Shown piece by piece: positions 14,222-20,821 of a DNA stretch of 27,228 nt; positions within the stretch are counted from its first letter, which is position 1; every line of letters starts with the position of its first letter. The stretch comes from JANNMJ01 sp031397815 (GTDB lineage: Bacteria > Bacteroidota > Bacteroidia > Cytophagales > Hymenobacteraceae). The position numbers were made by a program, and so were the translations under genes. The DNA lies in NCBI GenBank assembly GCA_031397815.1, contig JANNMJ010000104.1, positions 1 through 27,228 on the forward strand. The letters are read 5' to 3'. The notes below the pieces were generated by a model, which was not told where the DNA came from, did not search any database, and saw only the letters and a program-made list of their open reading frames with translations.

Positions 14222-14231
14222 GTTTCACTCA

Positions 14232-14612
14232 ATGTTCAATACCTCTGGGAGGAGAAAAACCTCGGTGGCCCGCGTTTACGTGCAGGCCGGGCAAGGTACC
14301 GTTACGATCAATGATCGTGACATGAAGACGTACTTCGGCAATGAATTGCTGGAGAACATCGTCAATCAGCCATTCGGCACCCTCGACGCGATGGGCAAGT
14401 ACGACGTGCGTGTGAACGTGCGCGGCGGCGGCATCTCGGCGCAAGCGGAAGCCATTCGGCTCGCCATCGCGAAAGCGCTGGTCGAAGAAAACCCCGAAGT
14501 GAAGTCGGCCCTGCGTAAGGAAGGCTTCATGACCCGCGACTCGCGGATGGTCGAGCGGAAGAAATTCGGTAAGCGCAAGGCTCGCCGTTCGTTCCAGTTC
14601 TCGAAGCGCTAA
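14232..14612 (+). CDS. rpsI: 30S ribosomal protein S9
   Basis: A 126-residue S9 protein of the small subunit, whose C-terminal tail reaches the P-site tRNA. The N-terminus has the family motif GRRKTSVARVYV; NVRGGGISAQAEAIRLAIAK is the central signature, and the basic C-terminus ends in Lys-Arg. Length is normal. The ATG at 14232 gives a slightly short N-terminus (MFNTSGRRK) compared with the usual one, but no better start exists because the T run of the preceding hairpin lies directly upstream. rpsB follows 48 nt later with no terminator between. Confidence 0.97.
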   Translation: MFNTSGRRKTSVARVYVQAGQGTVTINDRDMKTYFGNELLENIVNQPFGTLDAMGKYDVRVNVRGGGISAQAEAIRLAIAKALVEENPEVKSALRKEGFMTRDSRMVERKKFGKRKARRSFQFSKR

Positions 14613-14660
14613 TCGGCTGGTTTTCTATTTCAGATTCACTCCCTCAGAAGTACCTATCCG

Positions 14661-15431
14661 ATGGCTCAGGAAGTAACGTACAAAGACCTGCTCGACGCCG
14701 GTGCCCATTTTGGTCACTTGACGCGTAAGTGGGATCCGAAAATGGCCCCGTTCATCTTCATGGAGAAGAACGGCATCCATATTATCGACCTCAACAAAAC
14801 CCTCGCTCAGCTCGACCGCGCGCAGAACGCGATCCGCTCGATTGCAAAATCTGGCCGGAAAGTGCTGTTCGTGGCAACCAAGAAGCAAGCGCAGGAGATC
14901 GTGGCCGACGAAGCCCGTCGCCTGAAAATGCCGTTCGTGACCGACCGTTGGCTCGGCGGCATGCTGACGAACTTCGCGACGGTGCGGAAGTCGCTCAAGA
15001 AAATGGCGACCATCGACAAGATGGTGAAAGAGAACACGGCTTACGCCGCTCTCGCCAAGAAAGAGCGTCTGATGATGTCGCGGGAGCGCGACAAGCTGGA
15101 GCGTGTCCTGGGCGGCATCGCCGACCTGAGCCGTCTGCCCGCCGCTCTGTTCATCGTGGACATCAAGCGTGAAGGCATCGCGGTGAAAGAAGCGAAGAAG
15201 CTCGGCCTGCCCGTGTTCGCGATCTGCGATACCAACTCGAACCCAGAAACGGTTGACTTCCCGATCCCGGCGAACGACGACGCTTCGAAAGCCATCCAGC
15301 TCATCGTGAGCGCAATGGGTAAGGCCATCGAAGAAGGTCTGTCGGAGCGTAAAGTGGACAAGGAAGAAGTCGAAACCAAGCAGGTAGAAGCCGAAGGCAT
15401 CGCTGAAAAGCTTGCCTCGACGGAAGAATAG
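14661..15431 (+). CDS. rpsB: 30S ribosomal protein S2
   Basis: A 256-residue S2 protein. The landmarks are the N-terminal LLDAGAHFGHLTRKWDPKM, the central DRWLGGMLTNFATV and the later PVFAICDTNSNPETVDFPIPANDDA, all characteristic of S2. The C-terminal 30 residues are acidic and Lys/Glu-rich, typical of the variable tail. It is probably transcribed with rpsI. A strong hairpin with a short T run follows, and the usual partner tsf then starts behind its own promoter-like box. Confidence 0.97.
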   Translation: MAQEVTYKDLLDAGAHFGHLTRKWDPKMAPFIFMEKNGIHIIDLNKTLAQLDRAQNAIRSIAKSGRKVLFVATKKQAQEIVADEARRLKMPFVTDRWLGGMLTNFATVRKSLKKMATIDKMVKENTAYAALAKKERLMMSRERDKLERVLGGIADLSRLPAALFIVDIKREGIAVKEAKKLGLPVFAICDTNSNPETVDFPIPANDDASKAIQLIVSAMGKAIEEGLSERKVDKEEVETKQVEAEGIAEKLASTEE

Positions 15432-15453
15432 CCTCGGCTACTCGTTCGCCTCA

Positions 15454-15512
15454 ACCGGAAGCGAATCCCTGATCGGCCATCCCGGCGTCGGGGGTTCGCT
15501 TTCGGTCTTTTG
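15454..15512 (+). terminator. Terminator of rpsB
   Basis: A 16-bp stem (15454-15469 with 15491-15506, two G-U pairs) followed by CTTTTGG, beginning about 20 nt past the rpsB stop. It separates rpsB from tsf. Confidence 0.65.
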
Positions 15513-15548
15513 GCCGGTTTTCCAGCGTTAGCGCACGAAACGGCCCTG

Positions 15549-15556
15549 TATGTTTG
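15549..15556 (+). promoter_or_regulatory. Promoter -7 box of tsf
   Basis: TATGTTTG is a full match to TAnnTTTG. The -33 region is weak (GTTAG at 15527-15531 is slightly too close). The predicted start is about 15561, with a leader of about 50 nt. Confidence 0.5.
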
Positions 15557-15564
15557 CTCAAAAA

Positions 15565-15583
15565 TGCGGCCTTTAAGGTCGCA
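15565..15583 (+). promoter_or_regulatory. Hairpin at the predicted 5' end of the tsf transcript
   Basis: TGCGGCCTT (15565-15573) pairs with AAGGTCGCA (15575-15583) with one G-U pair; the innermost pairs would open to form the loop. It begins a few bases from the predicted transcription start. Confidence 0.4.
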
Positions 15584-15612
15584 CCACAATAAACCCCAAC
15601 CCCACTAAGGAA

Positions 15613-16449
15613 ATGGCCATTACCGCCGCCGACGTGAACCGCCTCCGCCAGATGACTGGCGCAGGTATGATGGATTGCAAGAAAGCTCTGACCGAAGCCG
15701 AAGGCGACTTTGAAGTTGCCCGCGACCTCCTGCGCAAGCAGGGTCAGAAAATCGCCGACAAGCGCGCCGATAACGCCACCGCCGAAGGCCTCGTGCTGGT
15801 GAACGTGAGCGACGACGCGACCAGCGGCAAGCTGGTGGCAGTGGCTTGCGAAACCGAGCCAGTGGCGAAAGTGGAAGACTTCCGTAACCTCGCGCAGCTA
15901 GTGCTCGCGACGGCCGTTAGCTCCAACGCCGCCACCAAAGAAGAGCTGCTCGCCGCCCCGCAAGCCGACGGCCGCTCGCTGCAAGATCACATCACCGACC
16001 TGATGGGCAAAATCGGTGAGAAGGTCGATGTGGTGTCGTACGAAACCCTCACCGCTGAGAAGGTGGCGTCGTACATCCACTCCGACAACAAGAAAGGCGT
16101 GCTGGTGGGCTTCAAGAACACCGGCGGCACCGATGTGAGCGCCGTAGGCCGCGACGTAGCGATGCAGATCGTGGCGATGAACCCCGTAGCTGTAGACAAA
16201 GACGGTGTGGACGCCAACACGGTGCAGCGTGAGATCGAAATCGGCAAGGAGCAGGCTCGCTCCGAAGGCAAGCCAGAAGCGATGCTGGAGAAGATCGCCG
16301 AAGGCAAGCTCAACAAATTCTACAAAGAGAATACCCTTTTGAACCAAGAGTTCGTAAAGGATAACTCGATGACCATCGCCAAGCTGCTCGACTCGAAGCA
16401 GAAAGGCATGACCGTGACCGACTTCAAGCGCGCCCGGATCGGAGCGTAA
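15613..16449 (+). CDS. tsf: Elongation factor Ts
   Basis: A 278-residue EF-Ts, the factor that exchanges GDP for GTP on EF-Tu. The N-terminal UBA-like domain and signature are clear (VNRLRQMTGAGMMDCKKAL), as is the following DLLRKQG segment. The core dimer-forming region follows, and the C-terminus has the family phrase about KFYKENTLLNQEFVKD. The ATG at 15613 is the natural start. In many genomes pyrH and frr follow; here a terminator and a small accessory island follow instead. Confidence 0.97.
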   Translation: MAITAADVNRLRQMTGAGMMDCKKALTEAEGDFEVARDLLRKQGQKIADKRADNATAEGLVLVNVSDDATSGKLVAVACETEPVAKVEDFRNLAQLVLATAVSSNAATKEELLAAPQADGRSLQDHITDLMGKIGEKVDVVSYETLTAEKVASYIHSDNKKGVLVGFKNTGGTDVSAVGRDVAMQIVAMNPVAVDKDGVDANTVQREIEIGKEQARSEGKPEAMLEKIAEGKLNKFYKENTLLNQEFVKDNSMTIAKLLDSKQKGMTVTDFKRARIGA

Positions 16450-16477
16450 GCTCTGGCGCTTATTCGGCCAACACAAG

Positions 16478-16520
16478 AAACCGCCGCTCAGACTTTAGGG
16501 TCTGGGCGGCGGTTTTTGTT
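16478..16520 (+). terminator. Terminator of tsf (copy 1 of a repeated terminator)
   Basis: AAACCGCCGCTCAGAC (16478-16493) pairs with 16500-16515 with one U-G pair, followed by TTTTTGTTT. Nearly the same stem recurs at 17144-17181 and 17985-18021. Confidence 0.85.
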
Positions 16521-16594
16521 TAGACGCCCGAACGGGTGGGGTACTCAACACTGTTCGAGGGTAACGATTACATTCGCATTCTCATTGAACTCCT

Positions 16595-16825
16595 GTGACG
16601 CACCAAACCATCATTGCTCAAACTGTGGCAGCCATCAAGCGGCTACCGCCTGAGAAAGCGGAAGAAATTGCCGAGTTCGCTGCGTTCCTGCAAAGCCGTT
16701 TTGAGGAACAGCAGCTCGCGCGCGGTATTCAGCAACTGAATGCAGAAAGCGCGGCTTTTGATTTTCTGAAATCAGAGGAAGAACTTTACTCAGCCGACGA
16801 TTTGGTCGAGAAGTATGATGCGTAA
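16595..16825 (+). CDS. Antitoxin of a MazF/PemK-type pair
   Basis: A 76-residue protein directly upstream of, and overlapping, a MazF/PemK-like toxin. The N-terminal half (LPPEKAEEIAEFAAFLQSRF) resembles the helical DUF2281-type segment found in small antitoxins. The acidic C-terminus (SEEELYSADDLVEKYDA) resembles the toxin-wrapping tails of many Bacteroidota antitoxins. It begins with GTG at 16595; no ATG is available nearby. A TACATTCG box at 16569-16576 is one base off the -7 consensus. The antitoxin role rests mainly on gene order and overlap; I see no clear DNA-binding fold, so autoregulation is open. Confidence 0.75.
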   Translation: MTHQTIIAQTVAAIKRLPPEKAEEIAEFAAFLQSRFEEQQLARGIQQLNAESAAFDFLKSEEELYSADDLVEKYDA

Positions 16826-17138
16826 GGGTGATGTGATATTGATTCCCTTTCCGTTTACTGATCTGACTGGCAGTAAGCTTCGTCCGGCCATCGTGTTGGC
16901 GGCTACGGCGTTGGATGTAACGCTTTGCTTCGTCACTACGCAGCTCAAATGGCAGGAGCCGAATGATGTGCCATTGTTGCCCTCAACTGCTACGGGAGTG
17001 AAGAAACCATCTCTTATTCGCACCAGCAAGATTGCGACACTAGACAAAGCATTGGCAGTAGGGCGGCTAGGACAGCTACGCCCAGAAGAGATAGTGGTGT
17101 TGAACCAAAAGCTTCGGACGCTTTTGCAATTGGGCTAA
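16815..17138 (+). CDS. MazF/PemK-type endoribonuclease toxin
   Basis: A 107-residue toxin of the MazF/PemK family, which cleaves mRNA at short sequence motifs when its antitoxin is lost. The N-terminus GDVILIPFPFTDLTGSKLRP is the family signature, with the conserved Arg-Pro at its end. The later stretch KPSLIRTSKIATLDK matches the second conserved block with its Ser/Thr position. Two ATG codons are adjacent (16815 and 16818); the first overlaps the antitoxin by 11 nt and the second by 8 nt, so translation is probably coupled. A perfect 16-bp terminator follows within six bases of the stop. Confidence 0.88.
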   Translation: MMRKGDVILIPFPFTDLTGSKLRPAIVLAATALDVTLCFVTTQLKWQEPNDVPLLPSTATGVKKPSLIRTSKIATLDKALAVGRLGQLRPEEIVVLNQKLRTLLQLG

Positions 17139-17143
17139 AACGT

Positions 17144-17186
17144 AAACCGCCGCTCAGACCCTAAAGTCTGAGCGGCGGTTTTCTCT
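17144..17186. terminator. Bidirectional terminator after the toxin gene (copy 2)
   Basis: A perfect 16-bp stem (17144-17159 with 17166-17181) with loop CCTAAA and a TTTTCTC tail. The convergent membrane-protein gene ends at 17194, so it can serve both strands. The arms are the same as in the tsf terminator. Confidence 0.85.
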
Positions 17187-17193
17187 TTAACTT

Positions 17194-17424
17194 CTACAGA
17201 CTCTTGTGTCTGTTAAAGTCGGAGAGAGCCCTTGAGGCTCGTTTGTAAGATTCGCCAAACGAATCTTCGCTTTCTTTCTTGACTTCTGGTGTGTTTTTAG
17301 AATTAAACGCGACCAAGCCAAGGATGGCAAGTACTGCGCAGGCGACAATTCCTATTACTGATCCACTGAAAAGGAAGTAGGAAGTTATACCAACGATGAT
17401 CAGTAGTATTCCGAAGGCTTTCAT
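17194..17424 (-). CDS. Small two-helix membrane protein
   Basis: A 76-residue protein, not recognised. Two hydrophobic segments (about 4-22 and 24-42) form a hairpin-like membrane anchor, followed by a polar tail of about 35 residues rich in Ser, Lys and Glu. The ATG at 17424 overlaps the stop of the upstream 48-residue gene (ATGA), so the two are translationally coupled. The sequence has more A+T than the core genes around it, which fits recent acquisition. It converges on the toxin gene, with a bidirectional terminator between them. Role unknown; a small-protein or membrane-stress partner would be only a guess. Confidence 0.65.
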   Translation of the reverse strand: MKAFGILLIIVGITSYFLFSGSVIGIVACAVLAILGLVAFNSKNTPEVKKESEDSFGESYKRASRALSDFNRHKSL

Positions 17425-17567
17425 CGTACTTCTTTGAAGAATGAAATATTAGCGCCGGGGTACTGCGCTTCCATCATTCGTTTAGCTTCAAATGAGTCTT
17501 TAGCCTGCACTCGCACCGTAAATCCCTGTTTACCAGATGGAGTAATCTTCGCTTCGTAATTCTTCAT
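17421..17567 (-). CDS. 48-residue small protein, coupled to the membrane protein
   Basis: A short gene, easily missed, from the ATG at 17567 to the TGA at 17421. The product starts MKNYEAKITPSGKQGFTVRV and continues with AKDSFEAKRMMEAQYPG, ending KEVR. It reads like a compact fold of two or three strands and one helix. It resembles small conserved proteins I have seen in bacterial accessory regions (pattern 'V-A-D-EA+--E--YPGA'), but I cannot name a family. The stop overlaps the next start as ATGA, strong evidence that both are translated. A TAAGTTTG box lies about 70 nt upstream. Confidence 0.7.
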   Translation of the reverse strand: MKNYEAKITPSGKQGFTVRVQAKDSFEAKRMMEAQYPGANISFFKEVR

Positions 17568-17638
17568 GCTCTCTAGCCATAAGTGCCTACTCTAACAGCT
17601 TTTCGGCAAACGCTACTCACTCGGTATGAATGAGCGTT

Positions 17639-17646
17639 CAAACTTA
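17639..17646 (-). promoter_or_regulatory. Possible -7 box of the small-protein operon
   Basis: On the minus strand this reads TAAGTTTG, a full match to TAnnTTTG, about 70 nt before the 48-residue gene. No good -33 TTG is present. It is five bases from the opposing box at 17652. Confidence 0.4.
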
Positions 17647-17651
17647 CAAAG

Positions 17652-17659
17652 TATTTTTG
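17652..17659 (+). promoter_or_regulatory. Possible -7 box of the XRE-like gene
   Basis: TATTTTTG is a full match to TAnnTTTG, about 75 nt before the regulator's ATG. The region is AT-rich, so chance matches are more likely here than elsewhere. Confidence 0.4.
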
Positions 17660-17671
17660 ATTTGCCTAATG

Positions 17672-17694
17672 TTTTAGGTTTTTTCTTTTAGGTT
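17672..17694. repeat. 9-bp tandem-spaced direct repeats upstream of the regulator
   Basis: TTTTAGGTT occurs at 17672-17680 and 17686-17694, a period of 14 nt. The pair lies just downstream of the predicted +strand promoter, in a position suited to an operator. Binding by the neighbouring regulator is inference. Confidence 0.45.
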
Positions 17695-17732
17695 AGAATC
17701 GTGCCCTTAAGCCGCGCTATTTGCCTGCATCA

Positions 17733-17981
17733 ATGGCAGGACGGGCAAAACGACCAATAGCGGATACTGATCAACGATTAGTAGCAATCGGGGCCAAGCT
17801 ACGCGAACTTCGCAAGAAAAAAGGCTACACCTCTTACGAGAAATTTGCCTATGACCACGATTTGCCACGCGTAGGTTATGGTAGCCACGAGCAGGGCGCC
17901 AATCTCACGATGAGTAGCTTGTTGCGGTTGCTTGATATCCACGGCCTGACTCTGCGAGAGTTTTTCAGCGACACCGATTAA
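17733..17981 (+). CDS. XRE-like helix-turn-helix regulator
   Basis: An 82-residue single-domain protein. The pattern IGAKLRELRKKKGYTSYEKFAYDHDL...YGSHEQGANLTMSSLLRLLDIHGLTLREFF is that of small Cro/CI-type DNA-binding proteins common in Bacteroidota. The second helix-turn region reads YGSHEQG rather than the more usual ...YGRYEKG. I start at the ATG at 17733; a TTG at 17721 would add four residues. It diverges from the small-protein operon and has direct repeats in its leader, so it may control itself and that operon. It ends in a bidirectional terminator shared with dnaJ. Confidence 0.8.
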   Translation: MAGRAKRPIADTDQRLVAIGAKLRELRKKKGYTSYEKFAYDHDLPRVGYGSHEQGANLTMSSLLRLLDIHGLTLREFFSDTD

Positions 17982-17984
17982 AGC

Positions 17985-18021
17985 AAACCGCCGCCCGGAT
18001 TCTTAATCCGAGCGGCGGTTT
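17985..18021. terminator. Bidirectional terminator between the regulator and dnaJ (copy 3)
   Basis: Arms 17985-18001 and 18005-18021 pair over 17 positions with one mismatch; they start AAACCGCCGC as in copies 1 and 2. It begins four bases after the regulator's stop and lies 40 nt from the dnaJ stop on the other strand. Confidence 0.8.
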
Positions 18022-18061
18022 GCGTTTGGCTTACTACAGATGAAAATCCGCAGACGGGCTT

Positions 18062-19210
18062 CTACTGAAAATACTCCTTCATCTTCTCAAAGAATCCCTT
18101 CTCATTCTTGCTCGGGCTGGGGGCGAAGTTGCTGGAATCGCGGAGCTTTTCGAGGGTGGCGCGCTCTTCGCCGCTGACGTGACGTGGCGTCCAGACGTTG
18201 AGGTGGATGAGCTGATCGCCGCGCCCGTAGCCGTTGATTTCGGGGATGCCTTTGCCGCGTAGGCGCAGGATTTTGCCGCCTTGCGTGCCCGGGTCGACTT
18301 TGATTTTCGCTTTGCCTTCGAGCGTCGGGACTTCCGTGGTAGTGCCGAGGACGGCATCGACGAACGAGATGTAGTGGTCGTAGACGATGTTGACGCCGTC
18401 GCGCTTGAGGACGGGGTGCGGCTCTTCCTCGATCTGGATGAGCAAGTCGCCGGGGACGCCGCCGCGTTGTGGGGCGTTGCCTTTGCCGCTCATCGAAAGC
18501 TGCATCTGGTCTTGCACACCGGCCGGAATCGGGATGGCGATTTGCTCTTCCTTTAGCTCGCGGCCGTCGCCGTGGCAGGTGGCGCAGGTGGCGGTGATGC
18601 GCTTACCGGCACCGTCGCAGGTGGGGCAGGTGGCGGTGCTGACCATCTGGCCGAGCATCGTATTCACTACCTGACGGACTTGGCCAGCGCCTTGGCAGGT
18701 GCCGCAATTCTCGACGGAAGAGGCGTCTTTGGCGCCGGAACCGTCGCAGGTTTCGCAGGGGACGTAGCGCTTGACCTTGATTTTCTTCTCAACGCCGTTC
18801 GCTACTTCTTCGAGCGTCAGCTTGAGCTTGATGCGCAGGTTGGAGCCTTTCCGGACCGTCCGGCCGCGCTGCCCACCGCCGAAGAAATCGCCGAAGCCGC
18901 CGCCCCCGCCGCCACCACCGAAGATGTCGCCGAACTGCGAGAAGATGTCTTCAACGGACGGGCCGCCGCGCCCGGCGCTGCCGCCCATTCCTTGATGACC
19001 GAAACGGTCGTAACGCGCGCGCTTGTCGCCGTCCGAAAGCACTTCGTAGGCTTCGGCGGCTTCCTTGAAAGAGGCTTCGGCGGAGTGGTCGCCCGGATTT
19101 TTATCCGGGTGATACTTCATCGCCATTTTCCGGTAGGCCTTCTTGATCTCGTCGGCCGTCGCGGTACGGGCCACGTCAAGGATTTCGTAGTAATCGCGTT
19201 TTTGCGCCAT
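18062..19210 (-). CDS. dnaJ: Chaperone DnaJ (Hsp40)
   Basis: A 382-residue full-length type A DnaJ, which delivers unfolded clients to DnaK and stimulates its ATPase. The J domain carries HPD at 34-36. A Gly/Phe-rich linker follows (about 70-118, including eight Gly in a row at 98-105). The zinc domain has all four Cys motifs: CETCDGSG 152-159, CGTCQGAG 169-176, CPTCDGAG 195-202 and CATCHGDG 209-216. The substrate-binding C-terminal domains complete it. It lies 63 nt downstream of grpE and is probably co-transcribed with it. dnaK is not in the window. Confidence 0.97.
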   Translation of the reverse strand: MAQKRDYYEILDVARTATADEIKKAYRKMAMKYHPDKNPGDHSAEASFKEAAEAYEVLSDGDKRARYDRFGHQGMGGSAGRGGPSVEDIFSQFGDIFGGGGGGGGFGDFFGGGQRGRTVRKGSNLRIKLKLTLEEVANGVEKKIKVKRYVPCETCDGSGAKDASSVENCGTCQGAGQVRQVVNTMLGQMVSTATCPTCDGAGKRITATCATCHGDGRELKEEQIAIPIPAGVQDQMQLSMSGKGNAPQRGGVPGDLLIQIEEEPHPVLKRDGVNIVYDHYISFVDAVLGTTTEVPTLEGKAKIKVDPGTQGGKILRLRGKGIPEINGYGRGDQLIHLNVWTPRHVSGEERATLEKLRDSSNFAPSPSKNEKGFFEKMKEYFQ

Positions 19211-19273
19211 TTTTCCTCACCTTCCCGCCCATTCTCTTATCAGGAAATGAGCGCAGATTTCGGTGTTTAAAGG

Positions 19274-19828
19274 TTAGCTGCCGAGCACCACTTTGGCGTG
19301 GCGCAAGACTTTTTCGTTGAGGTAATAGCCGCGCTCGACGGCGTCGACCACCTTCCCGCGCAGGTCGTCGGAAGGGGCGGGAATTTGGGTAATCGCTTCG
19401 TGCAGCTCGGCGTCGAACGGCTGGCCAATGGCTTCCATCGATTGTAAACCCTTCTGCTGAAGCGTTTTCGTGAGCTTGTTGTACACGATTTCGAGCCCGT
19501 CGCGCACGGCTTGCGGGTCGGCGGTGGTGGCGGTGTGCTGGCGGGCGCGCTCGAAGTCATCGAGGACGGGCAGCAGGGCCACCATCAGCTCCTGATTAGC
19601 GGTCTTGAAGAGGTCGATCCGCTCTTTGGACGTGCGGCGCTTGTAGTTCTCAAACTCCGCCAACAGGCGCAGGTATTTGTCGCGCAGCTCGGCGGCTTCG
19701 TTACCGGCCGGAGCTTCGGTGCCGGACGCTTCTACCGGGGCGGTTTCGGCGTTTGGGGCGTCGGTGCCGGGCTGATCGTTGAAGGTATCCTGATCGTCGG
19801 GAGTGGCTTTGTGCGGTTCGGTGCTCAT
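19274..19828 (-). CDS. grpE: GrpE, nucleotide exchange factor of DnaK
   Basis: A 184-residue GrpE that releases ADP from DnaK. The first 45 residues are an acidic, disordered region; a long coiled-coil helix follows (ELRDKYLRLLAEFENYKRR), then the compact beta domain with the C-terminal signature (ERGYYLNEKVLRHAKVVLG). The ATG at 19828 (MSTEPHK) is chosen because the open frame upstream to 19942 runs through the preceding gene's terminator. No CIRCE operator (TTAGCACTC-N9-GAGTGCTAA) is visible, and no clear TAnnTTTG box, so its heat control is not evident from sequence. Confidence 0.95.
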   Translation of the reverse strand: MSTEPHKATPDDQDTFNDQPGTDAPNAETAPVEASGTEAPAGNEAAELRDKYLRLLAEFENYKRRTSKERIDLFKTANQELMVALLPVLDDFERARQHTATTADPQAVRDGLEIVYNKLTKTLQQKGLQSMEAIGQPFDAELHEAITQIPAPSDDLRGKVVDAVERGYYLNEKVLRHAKVVLGS

Positions 19829-19903
19829 GGGCGAAGGAGTGACGGAAGGGGCGCGACGGCGTCGAAACGGCAGATTCACAACAAAAAACGGCAGCGAGGA
19901 CCA

Positions 19904-19934
19904 ACAAAAAGGCCCGACGCGCGCGCGCCGGGCC
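19904..19934 (-). terminator. Terminator of the SIMPL gene
   Basis: GGCCCG (19911-19916) and CGGGCC (19929-19934) close an alternating GC core (ACGCGCGCGCGC), followed on the minus strand by TTTTTGTT. It lies about 60 nt past the SIMPL gene stop and about 80 nt before grpE. Confidence 0.7.
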
Positions 19935-19992
19935 AGTTTCAACCTTTGCGCCAGTTGGTTAGTTCTGCCAACGTGACACGTATCGGAGCCGC

Positions 19993-20730
19993 CTACTCGA
20001 TGACGAAGCTCGCCTGAACGGTAGTCGTGACGGTGATTTCGCCGGGCGCCATCGTTGAGCCGTCGCCGCTGCCACCGGCGTCCATCGCCATCATCGCGCG
20101 CTTGTACATCACGGGCTGATACACGTTGTTCTCCTCGTTGATGGTGTAGGCCCGCCCGAGCTTGCTGCCCACGGCGCCGACCAGCGTAGTCGCCTTTTCC
20201 TTGGCCTGCTGAATGGCCTTCAAACGGGCTTGCTGCAGGTATTCTTCGAGCTTCGAGGTGCGGAAATCGATGTCATCGACCGTGTTAGAGCCACTGGTGA
20301 TGAGCGCCGACAGCACTTCGTCGAACTTATCGATTTTCCGGAGCAGCACCGTCGCGTTGCGCCTTACGGAGTAGCCGATGGGTTGCAGCCGGACGTTGCC
20401 GGGCGCATCCATCGGGAATTGCGGCTGAATGTTGAGGTAATCGGTCTGCACATCCTTCGCCTCAATGCCTTTCTGCTTGAGCACGGCTAGCATCGCCTTC
20501 ATCTTGGCGTCGTTGTCGCGCTTGGCATCTTCGAGCTTTTCGGCCCGCGATTCCACGCCCACGCGCAGCATCACTTGGTCGGGAGTGACTTTGATTTCGC
20601 CGATGCCCGTCACGCTCACGAGCGGCGGTGGAAGCTGCCCAAGAACGGGCTGCGGCATCTGAGCCTGTGCGGCGAATGAAACGGACGCGGCCACAGCAGT
20701 GGCGGCGAGCAGGAGGGAGGCAAAGCGCAT
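19993..20730 (-). CDS. Exported SIMPL (DUF541) domain protein
   Basis: A 245-residue protein with a signal peptide (hydrophobic stretch at about 5-22, likely cleavage after AQA). It then shows the SIMPL/YggE pattern: VSVTGIGEIKVTPDQVMLRVGVES near the start, a central segment of paired strands (DYLNIQPQF, SVRRNATVLLRKIDKF) and the helix KAIQQAKEKATTLVGAVGSKLGR typical of the family. Family members sit in the periplasm or outer membrane and are linked to oxidative stress, but no biochemical activity is established. I start at the ATG at 20730 rather than the TTG two codons upstream. It is followed by its own terminator. Confidence 0.9.
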   Translation of the reverse strand: MRFASLLLAATAVAASVSFAAQAQMPQPVLGQLPPPLVSVTGIGEIKVTPDQVMLRVGVESRAEKLEDAKRDNDAKMKAMLAVLKQKGIEAKDVQTDYLNIQPQFPMDAPGNVRLQPIGYSVRRNATVLLRKIDKFDEVLSALITSGSNTVDDIDFRTSKLEEYLQQARLKAIQQAKEKATTLVGAVGSKLGRAYTINEENNVYQPVMYKRAMMAMDAGGSGDGSTMAPGEITVTTTVQASFVIE

Positions 20731-20821
20731 CGGCAAGAGTGATTGATTGGTTTGAGCCGACCGGAAGGCGACTTTCGTGCCGAACGGAGTGCCGTTGCTC
20801 CTGCGCCGTTGCCTTAATACG

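Noticed and set aside
16478..18021. Three repeated stems as a possible CRISPR or attachment-site array
   Set aside because: The copies are palindromic, sit directly after stop codons, have T runs and are separated by genes; they are terminators, and no integrase or spacer pattern is present.
19829..19942. 38-residue N-terminal extension of grpE
   Set aside because: It runs through a terminator and is Arg-rich; the ATG at 19828 gives a normal GrpE.
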